64,000 bases of DNA from Chthoniobacteraceae bacterium (GTDB taxonomy: Bacteria > Verrucomicrobiota > Verrucomicrobiia > Chthoniobacterales > Chthoniobacteraceae): contig CANJPY010000002.1 of NCBI GenBank assembly GCA_947476255.1, positions 1 to 64,000 on the forward strand. The letters are read 5' to 3'. Under the pieces are notes generated by a model. That model ran no database searches. It was not told the origin of the DNA and worked only from the letters and a program-made list of their open reading frames with translations. Positions 50,358 through 59,401 of the stretch are shown in pieces; position 1 is the first letter of the stretch; each line of letters begins with the position of its first letter. Both the position numbers and the translations under genes were made by a program.

Positions 50358-50774
50358 CTAGCGTCCGCGTGCCAGTCTCCAGAGGACCAGCAATCGAAGG
50401 AATCGAAGAGCACGCAGAGACTTCACCAGAATCGCTGAGTTTGGATTTAGGATAAGGAGGTAGAACGGCATGATGGAGAGCATGTCCACCAATCCCCAGA
50501 AGCTAAAAGCGTACTGCATGCGATCCTCGGCGAAGTAAAGAGAACCCGCGTAATCAACGGTTAACGCTGCGATCGCGATAAGTTCGAGCGTGCTAATAAA
50601 ATCTGCATATGCGAGTCGATAGGGCTCATAGTTTTCTAGGAGCATCGAGACGCAGGACGCCACAATTAAGATACCCTGAAGGATCTGCCAGCATAGCCGA
50701 GTCGGGGATCCAGATTCGGTGAACAGATCAGTGAAGAATTCGCTAAAACGATTGTTGGAAGGCTGGGCGCACAT
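50358..50774 (-). CDS. Voltage-sensor-only ion-transport protein
   Basis: The 138-aa protein has four hydrophobic segments matching S1-S4 of the ion transport family. S4 reads ILVKSLRALRFLRLLVLWRLARG, with regularly spaced Arg as in voltage sensors. It stops straight after S4, so S5, the pore helix and S6 are missing. It is either a pseudogene of a potassium channel or a genuine voltage-sensor-only protein. No continuing frame with a TVGYG filter was noted downstream. Confidence 0.7.
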   Translation of the reverse strand: MCAQPSNNRFSEFFTDLFTESGSPTRLCWQILQGILIVASCVSMLLENYEPYRLAYADFISTLELIAIAALTVDYAGSLYFAEDRMQYAFSFWGLVDMLSIMPFYLLILNPNSAILVKSLRALRFLRLLVLWRLARGR

Positions 50775-50900
50775 AGAATTCTGAGCGGAATGCTGACTGG
50801 CCGCTAGGAGGACATACTAGGGGGCGCTTTGCAAGGGCTTAGTCAGGTTGCAGCGGGTAATTCTGAGGGAGCCGCTGCCCACGAAGCCGTTTGTCCAATG

Positions 50901-52271
50901 TCAGCGCGCTGGCTCAAGGAATTCCTCGAGTACTCGGCCTTCATTTCCCGGGGAATCGATTTGCAGAAGACGACTTAGCGTTGGCGCCACGTCCAGATTA
51001 CTGACACGCGGAAGCCTGGCACCTTTGCGGATGCCGTACCCGGAAGTGATCAAAATACCGTCAAGTTCCGGGTCCGCAGCGGGGTATCCATGGGTGCCAA
51101 GATAACCAGTGGAGTCTGCAACTTCATGGTCACCCTGTGCGGGGGATTGAAATGCATAGCCCTTTTTTGCGAACAAAATCAGGTCGCCCATGCCGTTGTT
51201 TTGGTCTGGGGTTGGCATTCCAAGCGCTGGCGCCTCGCTGCCATCAAGCACTTGCTCCACGCCTTCAAGTGACAAAAGAGTCTCGCGAAGGCGCGGCAGC
51301 AGCGCCGCCTTGCGCGTGGGATCCGTTACAAATGCGAAAGCCATTCCGCCCTGTGCCTGCACCCAGGCGTCGCACTTTGGGACACGGGCCCCCACAGTCT
51401 CCAAGAGACCGGCTTTTCTCAGGGCAACGTTGGGGTAGGTGATTTTTGACACCTTCTTAAAGCCGTGGTCTGTCGCGATCAGGAGCGTTGTTTTATCAAG
51501 AATTCCCGCATCTTTGATGCCGTCGATCAGGCGGCCGATTAATTGATCTGCGTAGCCGTAGGCCACATAACTTGCAGTGCTTCCCGGGCCGTAACTGTGG
51601 TTGGAAGCGTCGGTACTTAAAAGATGGAGGAGGAGCAGATTTGGGCGGTGTTCTCGAATGATATGCACGGCGGCCTGAGTCCATTGCAAATCCTTCCAGG
51701 CAATGTTCCGCGAATGCGTCTCGTCAATTTTGGCGAGGCTCGGGTCCCAAAGCTTTTGGCTTGTGCGCAACTCCCTTTCGACGACGCCTTCAGGGTTCGG
51801 CTTTTCGGCAAAACTCCAGTGAATAGTTGGGGCACCTTTGATCGCGACCCAGTCAACCTCGGCGGTGATCAGGCCTTTTTCAAACGCGCGGTCATAAACG
51901 GTGGGGACAAAAACCATGCGGCCACGGTCCGCCCATTGCTCAATCATTGGAGGTAAATTTGGGCCCTGTCGCACGAGCAAGCCATTGTACAATACTCCAT
52001 GTTTTGCGGGCGAAACTCCTGTTACAAGAGTGGTGTGGTTGATCCATGTCACAGAGGGATTTGAGACAGTCATTGCCTCTCCGAGGGAACCCTCAGCAGC
52101 GAGTCGCCGAAGGTTTGGGATGGGCATGGCGGGGTCTTTCCAAAGCCACGCGGGAAACCCGTCGATGGTGATCAACACAACCATTCGGTCTTTTGCGGGA
52201 ATGGATTGCGCGGAAGCTGCGGTATTCATGACAAAGGCCGAAAGCAGGGCTCCCAGGAGATAAATTTTCAT
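50901..52271 (-). CDS. Secreted type I phosphodiesterase/alkaline phosphatase family protein
   Basis: The 456-aa protein has a signal peptide (LLGALLSAFVMNTAASAQ), the metal-binding LITIDGFPAWLW, the nucleophile Thr region SVTWINHTTLVTGVSPAKHG, and ATDHGF plus the GTHGY His near the end. These match the phosphodiesterase/nucleotide pyrophosphatase family with two zinc ions. It probably hydrolyses phosphate diesters outside the cytoplasm. The substrate cannot be told from sequence. Confidence 0.9.
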   Translation of the reverse strand: MKIYLLGALLSAFVMNTAASAQSIPAKDRMVVLITIDGFPAWLWKDPAMPIPNLRRLAAEGSLGEAMTVSNPSVTWINHTTLVTGVSPAKHGVLYNGLLVRQGPNLPPMIEQWADRGRMVFVPTVYDRAFEKGLITAEVDWVAIKGAPTIHWSFAEKPNPEGVVERELRTSQKLWDPSLAKIDETHSRNIAWKDLQWTQAAVHIIREHRPNLLLLHLLSTDASNHSYGPGSTASYVAYGYADQLIGRLIDGIKDAGILDKTTLLIATDHGFKKVSKITYPNVALRKAGLLETVGARVPKCDAWVQAQGGMAFAFVTDPTRKAALLPRLRETLLSLEGVEQVLDGSEAPALGMPTPDQNNGMGDLILFAKKGYAFQSPAQGDHEVADSTGYLGTHGYPAADPELDGILITSGYGIRKGARLPRVSNLDVAPTLSRLLQIDSPGNEGRVLEEFLEPAR

Positions 52272-52404
52272 GACAAGGTGGAGGGTTTGAGGCGTGGGGA
52301 AATGCAGTCGGAAGATGATGGCTAGATTACGGCAGCAGAGTGGATCAAATTGAAAGAGCCGAAAAGATTGGGAAACCTTAGACAGGCTTCGTTAGTATTG
52401 GACC

Positions 52405-52962
52405 ATGAGTATCGGATTCAAAGAGTGGGCCTTGGTATGCGAAGAAATTGGGAGCGGCCGCCAGAGCATCATCTTGCGCAAGGGTGGAATAGCGGAAGGC
52501 CGTGAAGGGTTTCGGTTTCAACACCCTGATTTTTTGATGCTACCCACGCTCTTTCACGAACAGATCGCCAAATTAAAACTGCCCGATGGCAGCACGTTGC
52601 CTAAGTTGGTTGAGGGTGAGCACACAATATCGTATCGCATTGTGGTGGAGTGGACCCAGGACCTGACGGATTGGCAGCAGATTTCGCGCTTGGAGCCCTT
52701 CCACCTCTGGCGCGAACATGTGATTCGCGAGCGGTTTGATTACGAGGAGAAGCAGGGGTTGAGTCTCGCTTTTGTGCGCGCATATCGGCTGCGAAGACCT
52801 GCGGTCTTTCCGGATTCTCCCAAATATGGAGGGTGTCGTTCCTGGGTAACGTTGCCAGACTTGGACGAGATGCTGCACTGTGATCCTGTGCTCGATGAGG
52901 AGCAGCATCGCAAGGTGGCGGCTGCCGTTCAGAGCGCGTTGGCAGGCGGAGCTGTGGGATAA
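52405..52962 (+). CDS. DUF1802 family protein
   Basis: The 185-aa product opens GFKEWALVCEEIGSGRQSIILRKGGIAE and continues with FRFQHPDFLMLPTLFHEQ, the signature of DUF1802. The function of this family is unknown. It is cytoplasmic, with no signal peptide. The gene is flanked by convergent or divergent neighbours and is probably transcribed alone. Bases 52963-53200 downstream hold no recognised gene. Confidence 0.85.
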   Translation: MSIGFKEWALVCEEIGSGRQSIILRKGGIAEGREGFRFQHPDFLMLPTLFHEQIAKLKLPDGSTLPKLVEGEHTISYRIVVEWTQDLTDWQQISRLEPFHLWREHVIRERFDYEEKQGLSLAFVRAYRLRRPAVFPDSPKYGGCRSWVTLPDLDEMLHCDPVLDEEQHRKVAAAVQSALAGGAVG

Positions 52963-53200
52963 AAAGTGACAGCCATAGCGCAGGGTTGGTGGGATGAGGG
53001 GAGACCGCTGCGTCTCACGCCGTGGCCGCGGGCACGTTAAATGCCAACGGAAATCCCTCTCGGAGACAGCGTCACATTCGCCATTGCGCGCGCCAATTTT
53101 GAGCACCTCAGGGGATTGGAGGCGAGGGCGGTCGGGTGTGTGGCCGTTCGGGCCAACCAGATGTGGTCCATGTGCTTGGGAAGAGTAGCGCGTATGCAGC

Positions 53201-54673
53201 TCAGGCTAGGACGCCTTTGACAACGGTGCCATGCACGTCTGTGAGTCGGAACTGGCGGCCTTGGTAGCGAAAAGTGAGTGCCTCGTGGCGGATGCCAAAC
53301 AGATGTAAAATTGTGGCCTGCAGGTCGTGGATGTGAACGGGATCGCGGGTGATGTTCCAGGCGAAGTCATCAGTCTGTCCATAGACGCTCCCGCCTTTGA
53401 CGCCGCCTCCCGCCATCCACATGCTGTAGGCCCTGCCGAAATGGTCGCGCCCAGTCGGTTTAGCGGGATCGCCCTGCCCGAAGGGGGTGCGCCCGAATTC
53501 GCCGCCCCAGAGCACGATCGTGTCATCCAGCAGGCCTCGTTCTTTGAGATCGGCCACGAGCGCGGCAGACGGTTGGTCCGTGTCGCGGCACTGCAATTCA
53601 AGTTGGGTGAAGAGGTTGCCGTGCTGGTCCCAACCGCTGTGCATGAGTTGGACAAAGCGCACTCCACGCTCCAGAAGACGGCGGGCAATCAAGCAGTTGT
53701 TGGCAAAGGTTCCCTTGGTAAGCGCATCGGGTCCGTATCGAGCGACAACGGATTTAGGTTCGTTGGAAAAATCCAACAAGTCCGGCACGCTGGCCTGCAT
53801 TTTGTAAGCCATCTCGTATTGAGCAATGCGGGTGTCGATCTCCGGATCTCCGTAGTCTTGGAGATGTTGTGTATTGAGGGCCTGAATATCATCGAGGAGG
53901 GTCCTGCGTTGTTCGCGGCTGAGGCCTTCGGCATTGTGCAAATAGGGAACAGGGTCCCCCACATTGCGGAACCGGACGCCTTGATAGCGGCTGGGGAGAA
54001 AGCCGCTGCCCCAGTAATAATCATAAAACAGTTGGCCGCACGTACGCTGCTTGTCGGAGGAAGTCATCGCGACGAAAGCGGGGAGATTTTCCGATTCACA
54101 GCCGAGGCCGTAACTGAGCCATGAGCCGAGGCTGGGCCGTCCCGGAACCTGTGCGCCGGTCATAAAAAAAGTGACACCGGGAGCGTGGTTCACGGCCTCG
54201 GTGTTCATCGAGCGAATTACGCAGATATCGTCGGCAAGTGCGCCGATATTTGGAAGCAACTCGCTAAACTCGGTTCCACACTGCCCCATTTTTTGAAAGG
54301 GCCGGATCGACGGTGTGATAGGCCATTTTTTGACACTCGCCGTCATGGTGGAGAGACGTGTGGTGCCCCTAATGCTCTCGGGAATGTCTTGCGAAGACAT
54401 CTTGTGGAGGATGGGTTTGGGGTCGAACAGGTCGACGTGTGAGGGACCGCCTCCCTGCCATAAACATACCATGCGTTTTGCTTTCGGGGCGAAATGGGGA
54501 AACGCGTTTGGGGCGCCAGTTGTGGAGACTCCAGTCGAAGCGGGGGACGCCGCGCCATGGGAGTTCTGGGTTAGAAGCGAAGAAAGGGCGATGGCGCCGA
54601 TGCCATGTCCGGCGGAGCCGAAAAGGTTGCGGCGGGTGATCCGTTGATGATGCGTCAAAAACTCTTGGAACAT
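53201..54673 (-). CDS. Tat-secreted DUF1501 protein
   Basis: The 490-aa protein has a twin-arginine signal (TRRNLFGSAGHGIGAIALSSLL) and the DUF1501 blocks KRMVCLWQGGGPSHVDLFDPKP, HSGWDQHGN, LWGGEFGRTPFGQ, GRDHFG and DLQATILHLFGI. DUF1501 proteins are sulfatase-like and occur in PVC bacteria next to PSD1 proteins. It follows the PSD1 gene by 18 bases, so the pair is one operon. It may modify or degrade an exported sulfated glycan; the substrate is unknown. Confidence 0.93.
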   Translation of the reverse strand: MFQEFLTHHQRITRRNLFGSAGHGIGAIALSSLLTQNSHGAASPASTGVSTTGAPNAFPHFAPKAKRMVCLWQGGGPSHVDLFDPKPILHKMSSQDIPESIRGTTRLSTMTASVKKWPITPSIRPFQKMGQCGTEFSELLPNIGALADDICVIRSMNTEAVNHAPGVTFFMTGAQVPGRPSLGSWLSYGLGCESENLPAFVAMTSSDKQRTCGQLFYDYYWGSGFLPSRYQGVRFRNVGDPVPYLHNAEGLSREQRRTLLDDIQALNTQHLQDYGDPEIDTRIAQYEMAYKMQASVPDLLDFSNEPKSVVARYGPDALTKGTFANNCLIARRLLERGVRFVQLMHSGWDQHGNLFTQLELQCRDTDQPSAALVADLKERGLLDDTIVLWGGEFGRTPFGQGDPAKPTGRDHFGRAYSMWMAGGGVKGGSVYGQTDDFAWNITRDPVHIHDLQATILHLFGIRHEALTFRYQGRQFRLTDVHGTVVKGVLA

Positions 54674-54691
54674 AGGAAACGGGCGTTTGAG

Positions 54692-57277
54692 TTACTCGCG
54701 CGTGAGCGCTTCATCGAGGTTGAGTATTCCAAGGCAGACCGCGGCGAGGGCCGCGTGTTCTGTTGTGGAGAGGGATGTGTCGGGAGGTGTCGCTCCCGCC
54801 GAAAGGGATTTTTGTGCGGCGACGGGATCGTTTTCAAAAATGGCGTGTTGCTTTAATAACGCACTCAGAAGCGTTTGCAGTTCACGTTCTCCGGGGGGAC
54901 GACTCAGGATCTGTCGGAACGCGAATATAACCCTTAATTCGGGAGTGGATTGGGTTTTCAACGCGTTCGCCGCCAGGACGCGTGCGGCCTCCACCCAGGT
55001 GGGGTCGTTGAGGGTGGTGAGTGCGTGCAACGGTGTGCTTGTAAGTGACTGCCGCACTTTGCACGTTTGCCGGTTGGAGGCGTCAAACATGTTTGCCGGG
55101 CCAATGGTCCGGCGCCAGAAGGTGTAAAGACTTCGCCGATAAAGATCGGCTCCAGAGGATGCTGGGTAGGTGAAATCGCGTTCCTTGGTGATGGCGAGTG
55201 TCTCCCAGATGGCGTCGGGTTGATACGGATAAACAGGTTTGCCGCCCACGCGTGGTTGGAGCAAACCACTGGCGGACAGAGCGCAATCACGCAGGATCAT
55301 GGAATGCGCGCGAAAACGAGCGCCGCGCGCTAGGAGGCGGTTCTCGGGATCGCGTTGAAGCAGCTCTTTGCTGACACGGCTGCTTTGACGATAGGTGGCG
55401 CTGTGTGTGATCAGGCGGCACATCGCTTTGTGACTCCAACCCTGCTCGCGAAAATGTACGGCAAGCCAGTCCAGAAGTTCGGGATGTAAAGGCATCTCGC
55501 TTTGAACTCCGAAATCTTCCGAGGTTTTTACAAGTCCGACGCCAAAAAATAGTTGCCAGATCCGGTTTACCTGAACACGCGCGGTCAGAGGATTTTCGGG
55601 TGTAAAAAGCCAGCGGGCAAAGCCGAGGCGTGTTTGGGGAAAATCTTTGGGCAAAGCATTTAAAAATGCAGGCGGGGCGAATGTAACCTTCTCTGTCGGT
55701 TGTTCGTAGTTTCCCCGGCTGAGCAGAAAAGTGTCCCGGGGTTTGTCGTCGCGCATGATCATGACGCGCGGAATTTCGTCTTTTTTGTACGTGTCGATGG
55801 AGCGCTTGAGTTCGCTTGTTTTTTTGGAGGCGGGGTCCTGGGCTGAAACCTTTGGCCACACCTTACTCTCGAAGCTCGAACGCAAACCGCGTTCAAGAGT
55901 GGTGGATTGCTCCTTTGAGCGGTCCTTGGCAGGAATGCCCAGAATGGATGTGAGGTTGGAGGGCAGACTACGGTTGTCAGGAGTTTTGGTGTCGACCGTG
56001 ACGGCCTCCATCCAGGCTGCCAGAGCGAGGTCAAATTTGGCTTTGATTTGTCCCTCGTCTTCGAGTGTTTTGAGGCTCGTTTCTTTTTCTTTGAGCCATT
56101 GCTGGTTCTCGGCAGTGGGGATTTCAAGGAATGGAGCGGCGGCCCGGATGCGTCCTGGTCCGCCCCCTGCACCGCCGTTTTCGGAAACCTGATTGAAGGT
56201 GTGCAACAGTCCGTAATAGTCGCGTTGAGTGAGGGGGTCGTACTTATGGTCGTGGCACTGAGCACACGCGAGTGTGAGTCCGAGCCAATTGGTGGCGGTA
56301 GTATCGACACGGTCGAAGAGAATGTTGAAGCGTTGTTCCTCCGGAATGGCGCCGCCTTCTCCGTTGAGAAGATGATTGCGGTTGAAGGAGGTGGCAATGA
56401 GTTGCTCGTTGGTCGGATTGGGAAGCAGGTCGCCTGCGAGTTGCTCGATGGAAAAACGCTCAAAGGACATGTCTTCATTGTAGGCTTTCACCAGCCAATC
56501 CCTCCACACCCATTGCCACGTATCACCGTCCTGCTGGAATCCATTGCTGTCCGCATAGCGTGCGGCGTCGAGCCATGGGAGGGCCATGCGCTCTCCAAAA
56601 TGAGGCGAATTCAACAACCGTTCAACCAGTTGTTCGTAGGCATCAGGCCGCGTGTCGGCGACAAAAGCGTCGACCTCCTCGGGCTTTGGAGGAAGTCCCA
56701 AAAGGTCCAAACTCAAGCGGCGTAGCAAAGTGATACGGTCGGCCTCGGGTGAAGGCGCCAGACCCAGGGACTCCATTTTAGCGAGCGTAAACCTGTCAAT
56801 GGGCGTGCGTTCCCAGGAGACGTTTTTAACAGATGGAAGCTCCGGCTTTGTGGGGGCGATAAAGGCCCAGTGAGGACGATATTCGGCCCCTTCCAAAATC
56901 CATTGGTGCAGTGTCTTCTTCTGCGCCTCGGAAAGGTTCCTGTTGGAGTGCCGCGGAGGCATGATCACGTCTTTGTCTTCGGAAAAAATATGTGCAAGCA
57001 GTGCGCTCTTTTCCGGGCTTCCTGGGACGATGGCAATGTCTCCGGATTCAGCGGGCGCGAGGCCGGACTCGCGTTGATCCAGACGGAGGTTGCCCTTGCG
57101 ATGATTGGAGTCCTGTCCGTGGCAATAGAAGCAATTTTCGGACAGGATGGGCCGAACGTCCCGGTTAAAGTCAACGGCCGCAAAGGTCGTGAGGGAGCAA
57201 ATCGCTGCGAGGCAGACGGCGAGAGCGCGCAGGAAGGAGGCGCATGAAAATGACAGCTCATGGAAGGAGCAAAGCAT
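54692..57277 (-). CDS. PSD1/DUF1549-DUF1553 protein with cytochrome c domain
   Basis: The 861-aa protein has a signal peptide, a heme-binding CFYCH in the N-terminal planctomycete-type cytochrome c domain (near residues 45-60), a DUF1549 region (RFTLAKMESLGLAPSPEADRITLLRRLSLDLLGLPP, then GERMALPWLDAARYADSNGFQQDG) and a C-terminal DUF1553 region (RVQVNRIWQLFFGVGLVKTSEDFG). This fusion is abundant in planctomycetes and verrucomicrobia and always lies near DUF1501. It may be part of a periplasmic redox enzyme for polysaccharides. Confidence 0.95.
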   Translation of the reverse strand: MLCSFHELSFSCASFLRALAVCLAAICSLTTFAAVDFNRDVRPILSENCFYCHGQDSNHRKGNLRLDQRESGLAPAESGDIAIVPGSPEKSALLAHIFSEDKDVIMPPRHSNRNLSEAQKKTLHQWILEGAEYRPHWAFIAPTKPELPSVKNVSWERTPIDRFTLAKMESLGLAPSPEADRITLLRRLSLDLLGLPPKPEEVDAFVADTRPDAYEQLVERLLNSPHFGERMALPWLDAARYADSNGFQQDGDTWQWVWRDWLVKAYNEDMSFERFSIEQLAGDLLPNPTNEQLIATSFNRNHLLNGEGGAIPEEQRFNILFDRVDTTATNWLGLTLACAQCHDHKYDPLTQRDYYGLLHTFNQVSENGGAGGGPGRIRAAAPFLEIPTAENQQWLKEKETSLKTLEDEGQIKAKFDLALAAWMEAVTVDTKTPDNRSLPSNLTSILGIPAKDRSKEQSTTLERGLRSSFESKVWPKVSAQDPASKKTSELKRSIDTYKKDEIPRVMIMRDDKPRDTFLLSRGNYEQPTEKVTFAPPAFLNALPKDFPQTRLGFARWLFTPENPLTARVQVNRIWQLFFGVGLVKTSEDFGVQSEMPLHPELLDWLAVHFREQGWSHKAMCRLITHSATYRQSSRVSKELLQRDPENRLLARGARFRAHSMILRDCALSASGLLQPRVGGKPVYPYQPDAIWETLAITKERDFTYPASSGADLYRRSLYTFWRRTIGPANMFDASNRQTCKVRQSLTSTPLHALTTLNDPTWVEAARVLAANALKTQSTPELRVIFAFRQILSRPPGERELQTLLSALLKQHAIFENDPVAAQKSLSAGATPPDTSLSTTEHAALAAVCLGILNLDEALTRE

Positions 57278-57286
57278 TCCTAAATA

Positions 57287-58105
57287 TTGAACAAATCACA
57301 GGAGCGCGTCTTGAACGTCTGTGGAATAATTTGGTATGGATTGACCATGCTGTTTCCGCCGCCATTGGAGTTCCAGAGACAATTTTTCAGCCATCATCCG
57401 GGTGCCGAGAGTGTCATGGCGTTGTTCGAAGCTCTGCCTAATGCCTTCTTTTACGCTAAAGACAAACAAAGTCGGTTTATCTATGTAAACGCGGCGTTCA
57501 TGCGATCGCACGGTGTGGAGAGGCTGGAGGAAATTTTAGGACGTACGGACCGTGAATTCTCGCCGCCTGTTTTTGCTGAGGCTTATATAGCGGAGGACCG
57601 GAGGGTTATGGCGAGTCGCAAGGAGATTGCCGGGCAGCTCTGGCTTGTTTTTCATCCTGAGGCCAAGCCGCATTGGTACATCTCCACAAAGGTGCCTTTG
57701 TTTAATTCCAGTGGTGGAGTGATTGGAATTGCGGGGGCGATGTATGGTATTGAACAGCCGGAGGAGAAATCTCGTTATTTCGGAGCTCTATGGCCTGCCA
57801 TCCGGCATATGGAAACGTATTACGCGGATAATCTTTCGATGGGTGAAATGGCGGGCATGACTGGGTTGTCCTCGACCCACTTCAACCGCCGTTTCCAGCA
57901 GCTTCTGCGGAGCACGCCGAGGGAGCATTTAAGGGGCATTCGAGTGCAGGTGGCGTGCAAGCTCTTAAGCACCACTCAGCGGGTTCTTTCGGGAATTGCC
58001 ATGGAAACGGGATTTACGGATCAAAGTCATTTTACGCGGTGTTTTCGTGAGGGGACGGGGATGACCCCGCGGGCCTATCGGTTGCGCTTTCAAAGCGCCG
58101 AATGA
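57287..58105 (+). CDS. AraC-family regulator with PAS domain
   Basis: The 272-aa product (TTG 57287; ATG 57347 would give 252 aa) has a PAS domain near residues 45-150 (ALPNAFFYAKDKQSRFIYVNAAFMRSHG) and an AraC helix-turn-helix pair near 165-268 (LSSTHFNRRFQQLLRSTPREHLRG, then TGFTDQSHFTRCFREGTGMTPRAYR). It is divergent from the PSD1/DUF1501 operon with ten to 70 bases between starts, so it probably regulates that operon and itself. TTGAAC at 57311 and TATGGA at 57335 resemble a promoter for the shorter form. Confidence 0.88.
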   Translation: MNKSQERVLNVCGIIWYGLTMLFPPPLEFQRQFFSHHPGAESVMALFEALPNAFFYAKDKQSRFIYVNAAFMRSHGVERLEEILGRTDREFSPPVFAEAYIAEDRRVMASRKEIAGQLWLVFHPEAKPHWYISTKVPLFNSSGGVIGIAGAMYGIEQPEEKSRYFGALWPAIRHMETYYADNLSMGEMAGMTGLSSTHFNRRFQQLLRSTPREHLRGIRVQVACKLLSTTQRVLSGIAMETGFTDQSHFTRCFREGTGMTPRAYRLRFQSAE

Positions 58106-58248
58106 GGGTCACCTCAAGGTGCGGACGCGGGAGCGGCACCTGTTTTAATGAGGCTCGGAGAATTGCAGCCCAATGATTCCGCTCTTGGGAGGTGTGGGCT
58201 TCGAATCGGGAATAAAGGCCGGTTGGTAAAACCGGTGACAACGACGCC

Positions 58249-59241
58249 ATGCCTGAGGAGACTTTACATCAACCACACGACAAGTTTTTCCGGACTGCGT
58301 TTTCGAATCCGGAAACGGCCGCGGCTTTCTTGCAGGCATACCTCGACCCCGATTTGGTGGCTCTGGTGGACTGGCAAAGTTTGCATGTGGAGTCTGGGAG
58401 CTTTGTCGATGCTCACATGAAGGCGTCGACGGCGGACCTTCTTTTTACGGCCAAAGTCCACGGGGAAGACACGCATTTTTATTTTCTATGCGAGCACCAA
58501 AGTCGCGAGGATGGGCTGATGGCGCTGCGTGTGCTCGCATACATGGTGCGGATCTGGACGGAGGAGGCGCGTGGACAGGGGTGTCCGCCGCGGTTGACGC
58601 CGATTATACCCGTGGTGGTGGCGCAGGACGACAAGGTCTGGAAGACATCGACGAAGTTCCACGATTTATTCAAGCTTCCGGTTGAGAAATGGGAGGAGGT
58701 GCGAGAGTTTACGCCGGATTTTGCGTTCCGGTTGTTACAGTTGGTGGAACAACCTTTTGAGAGCATTGGAGGGACTCCGGATGGGAAGCTTGCGTTACGT
58801 GTATTGAAAGCGCAGCCCATAGGCGAACTTTTGGGGGAGGCGGTATGGGAGGCGTGTCTGCTCAAGCAAGTATCGAAAGAATTGCTTGAGTCTTTGATTC
58901 GATACACGCACAACGAGGACGTTGACAAAGAGCAGTTCTGGTCGAGACTGAAGGAGCTGCCGAGGGCGGATTTAAATCCTGAAACTATGACACTCGCTGA
59001 TAAATTCCGTGAAGAAGGACGCCAAGAAGGACGCCAAGAAGGACGCCAAGAAGGACGCGAGCTGGGACGCTTGGATGGCGCTTTCCAAATGGTTTGTGAC
59101 GTGTTGGAGGTGCGTTTCGGGGTTGTGCCAGCAGGACTGCGTGAAGTGTTGGGGCATATCCAAGAAGTTTCCAGATTACGGGAACTCCACGGGCATGCGA
59201 TCCGTTGCAGCGGTCTCGAGGAGTTTGCCTCTTTACTTTAG
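58249..59241 (+). CDS. Rpn-family recombination-promoting nuclease/transposase-like protein
   Basis: The 330-aa protein has the Rpn/YhgA-like N-terminal domain: HDKFFRTAFSNPETAAAFL, ADLLFTA with Asp and FYFLCEHQS with the E-x-Q of a PD-(D/E)XK core. The C-terminal part has an EGRQ repeat (near residues 257-270) caused by a 12-bp tandem DNA repeat. Rpn proteins cut DNA and promote RecA-independent recombination in E. coli; some act in phage defence. The gene is alone, in host DNA. Confidence 0.85.
   Translation: MPEETLHQPHDKFFRTAFSNPETAAAFLQAYLDPDLVALVDWQSLHVESGSFVDAHMKASTADLLFTAKVHGEDTHFYFLCEHQSREDGLMALRVLAYMVRIWTEEARGQGCPPRLTPIIPVVVAQDDKVWKTSTKFHDLFKLPVEKWEEVREFTPDFAFRLLQLVEQPFESIGGTPDGKLALRVLKAQPIGELLGEAVWEACLLKQVSKELLESLIRYTHNEDVDKEQFWSRLKELPRADLNPETMTLADKFREEGRQEGRQEGRQEGRELGRLDGAFQMVCDVLEVRFGVVPAGLREVLGHIQEVSRLRELHGHAIRCSGLEEFASLL
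59014..59058 (+). repeat. 12-bp tandem repeat coding EGRQ in the Rpn gene
   Basis: GAAGGACGCCAA is repeated three times and followed by a nine-base partial copy. It codes Glu-Gly-Arg-Gln units in frame. Changes of copy number by slippage keep the frame. Confidence 0.9.
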
Positions 59242-59401
59242 GCGCGTTGTATTTCCTCTGAGCTGCTTGTTCATCGTCCTGAAATTAAGACTCTCAGGCG
59301 TTACGGACGCCCAGCCCAAAATTCCCTGAACCTACGCTGGGCCTCAAGAAAAGGCGGTGCAGAGGCTCATGACAACAAGGCCCCAGCGAATTCGCCCGAT
59401 A

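Noticed and set aside
53327-54124. 265-aa plus-strand open frame
   Set aside because: It is antisense to the DUF1501 gene, whose motifs are unambiguous.
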